Assembly (NCBI GenBank): GCA_021797415.1
Contig: JAJZZT010000040.1
Location: 1-19,963 of the forward strand
Direction: 5' to 3'
DNA from: Bacillota bacterium
GTDB taxonomy: Bacteria > Bacillota > Bacilli > Alicyclobacillales > SLC66
Length of the DNA: 19,963 bases
This document shows positions 14,305-19,963 of this stretch, one piece after another. Both the position numbers and the translations under genes were made by a program. The stretch's first letter is position 1; the number at the start of each line of letters is the position of its first letter. The notes under the pieces are model-generated. The model was given only the letters and a program-made list of their open reading frames with translations. It had not been told where the DNA came from and made no database searches.

Positions 14305-15777
14305 TCATTCGTCCGCATCAGCCGCCATCTCATCCCACAGGTCCACGCGCCCCATCCCGACTTCCCTGCCCCACGCGGCGAGATAGCCCTGGTCGGGCTG
14401 TCTTTGCAAAAGCGCGCTCATGACCGCCTCCGGATCCCAATCCTGCGCAACGCCGTCCAGCAGGTCGCTGTACACATCCGCGTACCGCGGATCAGCCGAC
14501 AGGTCCGCGCGCTCGCCGGGGTCGCTTTCCAAATCGAACAATTGCGCCCGCCCGAATCCATGGTACGAGATCAGCTTGAACCGCCCCTTGCGGATCATGC
14601 GCAGCGCCCCGTCGGCCACTCCGGCCAGTTCGGCAAACACCGGGCGCTGCGCAAGCGACGCCAGGAGTTGCCGGTCCATATCCGCAACCAGCAGGCCGGA
14701 CAGGTCCACGCCGTCCTGGCGCGGCAGCGCGGGCGCCCCGGCCAGGCCCGCGAGCGTCGGGGCGAGGTCCACCAGGCTCACCGGCTCGCGCACCACCCGG
14801 CCGCGCGCAAATTGAGCGGAAAAGTCGTCCTGTTGCAATGGACACCAGATCATCGGCACCCTGGTTGCCCCTTCAAACATGCTGCGCTTCCAGAACATGC
14901 CATTGTCTCCCGCCATGTCGCCGTGATCGGAAATGTAGACGACCAGCGTATCGCCCGCCAACCGGCGCGCATTCTGCACGACGCGCCCAACCAGTTCGTC
15001 CAGTTGGTTGACAAGCCCGGCGTAATTGGTCCGCGCCTCGCGGATCTGTTCAGTGGTCAGCCGGTCCGCCTCCGTGCGGCGAAACCATTCCTGAAGCCAC
15101 GGATGCACCGGTTGCGCCGCCCGTTCCGGAGGCGGCGCGGCGGCCGCAGCCCGCCTTGCCAGTTCGTACATGCGCGGCGGCGCGACATACGGGTGGTGCG
15201 GGCCGTAAAACCCGACGGTCAAAAACAGGGGATTCTCCGCATCCGCGGCATGCGCCCGCTCTTGCATGAACCGCTCGGCCGCGGCCGCGACACGCCGGTC
15301 GTACTCGATGACCGGGCTGTTTCCCGGCCCCGCCAGCAGAATCGAACGCATGCCCTGCCCCGCGGTTCCCTTGAGCGGACCGTATTCCGTCCCAGGTCCG
15401 CCCGGATAACTCGGCGTAATATCGCCCACCAGCCGCGTGGCGAAGCCGTGGCGCTGATCGGCGCCATTGAAATGCATCCGCCCGCACAGCACGGTGTCGT
15501 ACCCCGCGCGCGCGAGCGCATGCGCGAATGTCGGACTGTCCGACGCAAGATGGTCGCTGTTGGTGAACACTCCTGTGCGATGAGGCGATTTGCCGGTGAG
15601 AAGCGACATCCGGGACGGCACGCAAAGCGGTGCGCTGCAATAGGCGGAATCAAAGCGCACACCGTCCCGAGCCATCCGGTCAAGATGGGGCGTATAGACC
15701 AGCGGACTGCCGGCGCACTGCATCCAATCGCCGCGGTGCTGGTCAGAGAGGATCAGAATGATATTCGGTTGGGTCAC
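14305..15777 (-). CDS. Cys-type sulfatase (alkaline phosphatase superfamily)
   Basis: Hydrolyses sulfate esters, possibly choline- or aryl-sulfate type; the substrate is not determinable. The protein is 490 aa, usual for the family. Metal ligands are visible at ILSDQHRGD (D12) and SDHGD (D284, H285 and D287). The formylglycine motif is LCVPSRMSLLTG, with C52 and R56 as C-x-P-S-R, so a formylglycine-generating (or anaerobic) maturase is needed; none is in the window. KSPHRTG (63-69), GPHHPY (192-197) and K297 complete the active site. The C-terminal subdomain ends with a LFDLESDPGERADLSADP motif. No signal peptide, so likely cytoplasmic. The start is GTG 15777 with GGGAG 7 bases upstream. Element B begins 37 bases upstream, so its native promoter may have been displaced. 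Confidence 0.92.
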   Translation of the reverse strand: MTQPNIILILSDQHRGDWMQCAGSPLVYTPHLDRMARDGVRFDSAYCSAPLCVPSRMSLLTGKSPHRTGVFTNSDHLASDSPTFAHALARAGYDTVLCGRMHFNGADQRHGFATRLVGDITPSYPGGPGTEYGPLKGTAGQGMRSILLAGPGNSPVIEYDRRVAAAAERFMQERAHAADAENPLFLTVGFYGPHHPYVAPPRMYELARRAAAAAPPPERAAQPVHPWLQEWFRRTEADRLTTEQIREARTNYAGLVNQLDELVGRVVQNARRLAGDTLVVYISDHGDMAGDNGMFWKRSMFEGATRVPMIWCPLQQDDFSAQFARGRVVREPVSLVDLAPTLAGLAGAPALPRQDGVDLSGLLVADMDRQLLASLAQRPVFAELAGVADGALRMIRKGRFKLISYHGFGRAQLFDLESDPGERADLSADPRYADVYSDLLDGVAQDWDPEAVMSALLQRQPDQGYLAAWGREVGMGRVDLWDEMAADADE

Positions 15778-15813
15778 ATTTCCACTCCCTCACGCAAGGT
15801 GAATAAGAACACG

Positions 15814-15994
15814 TCAGTTGTTCAAAAAGTGGGCAGAACTCCCCGGCGCATTGCCGCGTCATCGCCAGAAACGCTCCCTCACGTACCCAAAAACGTACGC
15901 TCGGGAACATGGGATAAAGTCCACTGCACATTCGGTTTATCCCATGTCCCATTGCACTGCGAGCGTCTTAACTGCCCACTTTTTGAACAGGCTC
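15814..15994. mobile_element. MITE-like element B, 181 bp, with an internally deleted core
   Basis: It has the same terminal repeats as element A: TTGTTCAAAAAGTGGGCAG at the left, and GAGCCTGTTCAAAAAGTGGG read inward from the right. Its left part (CGTCATCGCCAGAAACGCTC, CTCACGTACCC, AACGTACGCTC) matches the reverse of the right part of A. The core at 15902-15949 keeps the outer stem (GGGAACATGGGATAAA / TTTATCCCATGTCCC) but lacks the middle stem and hairpin. No direct repeat is visible at its borders (ACACG left, TTTAA right). It lies just upstream of the sulfatase gene. Confidence 0.75.
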
Positions 15995-16059
15995 TTTAAT
16001 AGTACCGGAACACGAAGTCTGTGTACACGTCTCCCGACGGGGCGGCGAACTTTGCACAC

Positions 16060-16073
16060 GTCCCCTTGGGGAC
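16060..16073. repeat. Perfect 14-bp palindrome at the edge of core copy 3
   Basis: GTCCCCTTGGGGAC reads the same on both strands. Its right half is the first bases of the core, so it may be a head-to-head junction of two core ends or a regulator site. Confidence 0.5.
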
Positions 16074-16188
16074 ATGGGAAAACCAAATTTCGGCAGGTGA
16101 GCAACAGTAGATATAGCGTTTGACTGAAGCCTCAAACGCTATATCTGGGATCAGATCGCCTGCACAGAGGACTTTATCCCACGTCCTC
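16068..16188 (-). repeat. Palindromic core, full copy 2 (inverted, not inside a MITE)
   Basis: 121 bp whose complement aligns with 12040-12161: GTGGGATAAAGTCCTCTGTG, GCAGG, hairpin, ACTGTT, CACCTGCCG, AAATTTGG, CCCATGTCCCC. The inner hairpin is AGATATAGCGTTTGA (16109-16123) and TCAAACGCTATATCT (16132-16146) with an 8-base loop, the same arm and loop lengths as copy 1. No TGTTCAAAAAGTGGGCAG ends flank it, so the core can exist on its own. It sits in the leader region of the SNF2 gene. Confidence 0.85.
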
Positions 16189-16276
16189 TTGCCCCCATTT
16201 GTGGTATGCTGAGAAAGACATGCTGCCATGCCCAGCTTAGACTTATGGGCTCCGGCGTGGACACGGGGGGGCGCGT

Positions 16277-19200
16277 ATGAAAATCACGCTGTCGCGCCAG
16301 GACATCCAGGCGCTCTGCGACAGGACATCCATACAGCGCGGCGAGACCTATTTCCGTTCCGGTCGCGTGACGCACCTCGCCTACGACGCCGCCGAGCGGC
16401 GCTACGTGGCCCGTGTGCGCGGAAGCAGGCCCTACACCGTCCACGTCACCCACGGAGAAGCGGGCGGGGTGGCTACGGTGCGCTGCGACTGCCCAGCCTT
16501 CGGCGCACGTCACGACTCTTGCAAACACATTGCCGCCGTGCTGCTGCAACTCCAGCAGGGCGAAAACTTCGAACAGGCACAGACGCATGTACCGTCGCTT
16601 CCCGCCGCTGCGAGTTCCGCCGGTTCTCAACCGATCTTCCCGCCCGTATCTGCGCCCGACTCTCCGCTCAAAGCTGCGATCACGCGACAGAAGATGGACC
16701 TCGGCAAGCGGGTGCTGTCGCTGTTTGATGGAATGGAACAGACGGCTTCTCCCCAAGGAGCGCAGCCGCTCGCTGTCGAATTCATCGTCAGCGGCTCTTT
16801 TCCCCTTCCCGGCCGGGAGAACCTGCTGACCGTGGAGATGAAACTTGGCCCCAGACGGGTCTATGTGGTCCCGAAAATCCGCGAGTTGCTGGCGGGGATC
16901 CATAAAGAACAACCGTACACACTGTCAAAAAGTTTTGCATACGATCCATCGGAACATTTCTTTCACGATCATGACCGCACGGTCATCCAGTCCCTCTGGG
17001 AGATCTGCGATCTTGAGCGGATGTATCGCTCCCTGATCAGTCCGTATGGTTCAGGATACTTTCCCAACCTCGACCGTGTCCTGATCATTCCGCCGAATAT
17101 CTGGCCGAACTTGCTGCCGCAACTCCGGGCGGCCACGACCCGTCTCCAGTCAGACGGGCGCACCTACGAACGCATCGAGATGGTGGACGGACCGATCCCG
17201 CTTTCGTTTCGCTTGGATCGGAACGATGAAGCCGCGCATACGCTTGAGGCGCACGGTCTTGAGAATCTCTCCGTCCACGCGGCTTACGGTTGCGCCATTT
17301 CGCAGGGCAGACTGTACCGCGCGCCCGCGAACCAGTTGCGCCATCTGGCCGAACTGCAGTCGATCTTCACGCAGAATCGCGGCAACCGCCTGACGGTCTT
17401 CCCACCGCAACTGGTACCTTTCATGGAGCGAGTCATTCCGTCCCTGCGCCCGCTCGGCGCCGTGGAGGTGGCCCAGGATGTGCAGGACGGGTTTGTCCAG
17501 CCGCCCCTGCAGGCAAAGCTCTACCTCGACCGCGGCGAAAACGGCCTCGTGGCCCGACTGTCCTACGACTACGGTGACATCGCCGTCGATCCCATGCGAT
17601 ATGACGCCACCTACCGGGACAGCGCCGGACGCCCGCTCATCCGCGACACCGACAGCGAAAACCGCATCATGGCGATCCTTGAGCGCTCTCCGCTGATCTA
17701 CAACGGCAGCGACCTTGCCCTGGCCGACGACGAGTCCGTCTATCGCTTCGCCCACCAAAGCCTCCCACAGCTGGAGAAGTGGGTGGAAATCTTCGCGACG
17801 CCCGCCGCCCGTTCCCTGTTGCTCATCCATGACGCTCCGCCCAGAATCACGTTTAACATGTCGTCTCTCTCGTCCTCCTGGTTCGAGGTGCTCTTTGAGA
17901 TCGACGATATCGACCGGGAAGAGATCCGCGACATCCTGCAGTCGATCATGGAAAAAAGAACCTATCACCGCCTGCGCAGCGGCGCGCTGGTCTCGCTGGA
18001 GACTGAAGCATACAGAGATATCGCCGGTGCGCTCTCCGCCATGGACATCCGCGAGCCAGACCTCTCCGGGAACCGATTGGCGGTCCCGATGGCAAAGGGC
18101 CTGCACGCGCTTCTCGAACGCGACCACAAAAGCGTCGTCAGATTGAGCAACTCCGTGCGGCAACTGGTTGAACACCTGCAGTATCCGGACAGTCTGGATT
18201 TTCCTGTTCCCACTGAATTGCAGCCGGTTTTGCGCGATTATCAGAAATATGGGTATCAATGGATGAAGACGCTCGCGCACTACGGCTTTGGCGGTATTCT
18301 GGCCGATGACATGGGCCTTGGCAAAACGCTGCAGAGCATCGCGTTCATCCTGTCGGAACAGCCAACCATAAAGAAGTCAGGCAACCCCGCCCTCATCGTG
18401 TCTCCCGCCTCGCTCATGTACAATTGGAAAAATGAACTGAAACGGTTCGCGCCCGGACTCGACACGGTGGTGGTGGACGGGAGCAAGCAGGAGCGGGACC
18501 GGATCTGCCGCGAATCCACCGCGGATATCCTCATCACCTCCTACCCGCTGTTGCGGCGGGATGTCGCCACCTACGCCGCACGCGACTTCCACACGCTCGT
18601 GCTCGACGAGGCGCAGGCCATCAAGAATCACGGCACGCTGACGGCGCAGGCGGCGCGACAGATCAAGGCCGACCACCGCTTCGGACTGACGGGTACGCCG
18701 ATGGAGAACTCGCTGGACGATCTCTGGTCGATCCTGCACACGACATCGCCCGCGCTGTACCCGCACAAAACCGCTTTTACGAACCTGCAGCCCGATGTCG
18801 CGGCACGGCGCGTCCGCCCTTTTCTGCTGCGCAGGATGAAATCGGACGTCCTGCGCGAACTGCCCGAGAAAATCGAGACCACACAGCACTCGGAACTGTC
18901 GCATGAACAAAAGAAGCTGTACATGGCCTATCTTGCGCGCATCCAGCGGGAAACAGCGCAACAACTGCAGGTCGACGGGTTCCAGAGGAGCCGGATCAGG
19001 ATTCTGGCCGGGCTCACGCGCCTGCGCCAGTTGTGCTGCCATCCCGCGCTGTTTGTCGAAAATTATAAAGGAACGGCGGGCAAACTCGATCAGCTCATGG
19101 AACTGGTCGACGAAGGGCTGGCGAGCGGCAGGCGCATTCTCATCTTTTCACAATTCACGTCCATGCTGGCGATCATCAGGGGCGAACTGGCGCGCGCGAA

Positions 19201-19588
19201 TCTGCCGACGTTCTATCTGGATGGCGAGACGCCGGCGAAAGAGCGCGTCGAACTGTGCCAGCGTTTCAACGCAGGCGAGCACAGCCTGTTTTTGATCTCC
19301 CTGAAAGCAGGAGGCACAGGCCTCAACCTGATCGGGGCGGACACCGTGATCCTGTACGATCTGTGGTGGAATCCGGCCGTGGAGCAACAGGCGGCGGACA
19401 GAGCGCACCGCATCGGGCAAAAAAATGTGGTGCAGGTGATTCGCCTCATCGCCCAGGGTACGATCGAAGAAAAAATGTATGAATTGCAGCAGCGCAAGCG
19501 TGATCTGATCGACCAGGTGCTGCAGTCGGACGGAGAGGCGCCGCCCACCCTTACCGAGGACGACATCCGCGAAATCCTGATGATCTGA
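16277..19588 (+). CDS. SWIM-zinc-finger SNF2/RapA-type helicase
   Basis: ATP-driven double-stranded nucleic-acid translocase of the bacterial SNF2 family (B. subtilis YwqA type); its precise cellular role is not established. The protein is 1103 aa. An N-terminal SWIM zinc finger is formed by C70, C72, C82 and H84 (CDCPAF...SCKH). A long middle region (~150-620) fits the bacterial SNF2-associated domain. The motor carries ADDMGLGKT (676-684), DEAQ (777-780), LTGTP (804-808), LKAGGTGLNL (1009-1018) and DRAHRIGQ (1041-1048), so all key ATPase motifs are intact. The ATG at 16277 is preceded by a G-rich run (GGGGGGG) about 6 bases upstream. Transcribed alone; the preceding 290 bases hold core copy 2 and no clear promoter. 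Confidence 0.95.
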   Translation: MKITLSRQDIQALCDRTSIQRGETYFRSGRVTHLAYDAAERRYVARVRGSRPYTVHVTHGEAGGVATVRCDCPAFGARHDSCKHIAAVLLQLQQGENFEQAQTHVPSLPAAASSAGSQPIFPPVSAPDSPLKAAITRQKMDLGKRVLSLFDGMEQTASPQGAQPLAVEFIVSGSFPLPGRENLLTVEMKLGPRRVYVVPKIRELLAGIHKEQPYTLSKSFAYDPSEHFFHDHDRTVIQSLWEICDLERMYRSLISPYGSGYFPNLDRVLIIPPNIWPNLLPQLRAATTRLQSDGRTYERIEMVDGPIPLSFRLDRNDEAAHTLEAHGLENLSVHAAYGCAISQGRLYRAPANQLRHLAELQSIFTQNRGNRLTVFPPQLVPFMERVIPSLRPLGAVEVAQDVQDGFVQPPLQAKLYLDRGENGLVARLSYDYGDIAVDPMRYDATYRDSAGRPLIRDTDSENRIMAILERSPLIYNGSDLALADDESVYRFAHQSLPQLEKWVEIFATPAARSLLLIHDAPPRITFNMSSLSSSWFEVLFEIDDIDREEIRDILQSIMEKRTYHRLRSGALVSLETEAYRDIAGALSAMDIREPDLSGNRLAVPMAKGLHALLERDHKSVVRLSNSVRQLVEHLQYPDSLDFPVPTELQPVLRDYQKYGYQWMKTLAHYGFGGILADDMGLGKTLQSIAFILSEQPTIKKSGNPALIVSPASLMYNWKNELKRFAPGLDTVVVDGSKQERDRICRESTADILITSYPLLRRDVATYAARDFHTLVLDEAQAIKNHGTLTAQAARQIKADHRFGLTGTPMENSLDDLWSILHTTSPALYPHKTAFTNLQPDVAARRVRPFLLRRMKSDVLRELPEKIETTQHSELSHEQKKLYMAYLARIQRETAQQLQVDGFQRSRIRILAGLTRLRQLCCHPALFVENYKGTAGKLDQLMELVDEGLASGRRILIFSQFTSMLAIIRGELARANLPTFYLDGETPAKERVELCQRFNAGEHSLFLISLKAGGTGLNLIGADTVILYDLWWNPAVEQQAADRAHRIGQKNVVQVIRLIAQGTIEEKMYELQQRKRDLIDQVLQSDGEAPPTLTEDDIREILMI

Positions 19589-19685
19589 TGACAATCCTTC
19601 CAGACGCTGTGGTGCATGCCGGAGGAGATGGACCTCCCTTCTTGTCGATCCCCCACTGCAGTCCCATGCTGCTGCGCGTTTCGGA

Positions 19686-19949
19686 TCACTTCACAGCGTA
19701 CGAATAGACGCCCCAGGCCGTCCCGGCGTACAGAACGCCGCCTGCGTCCGCCAGGGACCTGACATCCTCCGACGCGTCCCGGCCGCCCATGAGATAGGGA
19801 GAGCCGACCTGTCGCCACGAACCGCGATTGTAGGCGTGCACGCCATCGTTGACAGTTCCGGCGTACAGCGTTCCGTTCATGACAAGCAGGGACGTGACAT
19901 CCACATTATCTAGGCCCACCTTTTTCCACGTCCCTATTGTGGCAATATT
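19686..19949 (-). pseudogene. C-terminal fragment of a repeat beta-propeller protein
   Basis: The open frame between TAG (19950-19952) and the stop at 19686 encodes about 87 residues with blade-like repeats: GTWKKVG, SLLVMNGTLYAGT, GVHAYNRGSWRQVG, SLADAGGVLYAGT, GVYSYAVK. The pattern LYAGT-x-GV-x-x-Y-x-x-G-x-W is typical of bacterial propeller proteins with many blades. Two blades alone cannot fold into a propeller, so this is probably the end of a longer gene broken by a stop or frameshift near 19950; the rest lies beyond the window. A GTG at 19919 could start a 77-aa product but has only a weak ribosome binding site. The 97 bases between it and the SNF2 stop hold nothing I recognise. Confidence 0.6.
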
Positions 19950-19963
19950 CTAAGCGCCCCGTT

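Noticed and set aside
14281..15999. Plus-strand open frame of 572 codons over the sulfatase
   Set aside because: Antisense shadow; the minus strand has the CxPSR motif and metal ligands.

Overview
The window looks like a chromosomal accessory stretch from a fairly GC-rich Bacillota bacterium. The best pointers are an mrfA-mrfB (yprA-yprB) DNA-repair operon, a bacterial SWIM-SNF2 helicase like Bacillus YwqA, an acetyl-CoA-type MetA and strong AGGAGG-like ribosome binding sites. A relative of Alicyclobacillaceae would fit, but that is inference. I saw no tRNA, rRNA or CRISPR array.

Layout. 33-1601: a DHA2-type MFS exporter gene broken by one in-frame TAA. 1674-5541: mrfA and mrfB, overlapping by 11 bases, with an 18-bp minisatellite at the end of mrfA. 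5671-6849 (minus): a Nudix hydrolase and an ASCH-domain protein. 7133-8104: metA, with a strong extended -10 promoter and a hairpin over its stop codon. 8566-9854 (minus): a visibly AT-richer methyltransferase/GNAT pair. 9950-11207: a complete IS630-family element with 23-bp terminal repeats and TA duplications. 11411-11902 (minus): a small-gene region with a 28-aa ORF, a leader that can mask its ribosome binding site, a 3' hairpin and an opposing promoter. 11972-12250: a MITE-like element. 12256-12880: remains of an Asp-box beta-propeller gene. 13173-14084: a MerR-type regulator behind a 19-bp-spacer promoter. 14305-15777 (minus): a Cys-type sulfatase. 15814-16188: a second MITE-like element and a third palindromic core. 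16277-19588: a 1103-aa SWIM-SNF2 helicase. 19686-19949 (minus): another propeller fragment.

Functional links are loose. MrfA and MrfB are a helicase/exonuclease pair for DNA-damage repair. The SNF2 protein is a second nucleic-acid motor nearby but is not in their operon. MetA makes the activated homoserine used for methionine synthesis. The rest is a mosaic of single genes, remnants and mobile DNA.

The most unusual content is non-coding. First, a ~122-bp palindromic core occurs in two full copies (12040-12161; 16068-16188 inverted) plus an internally deleted copy (15902-15949). The central 15-bp hairpin arms of the two full copies differ at five positions, and all five are compensated on the other arm. 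Two of the cores sit inside larger elements ending in TGTTCAAAAAGTGGGCAG, in opposite relative orientations. Second, the small-ORF region at 11411-11733 has the layout of a type I toxin-antitoxin locus, and a decayed copy of its 3' part lies just after metA. Both are read from sequence alone and are untested.
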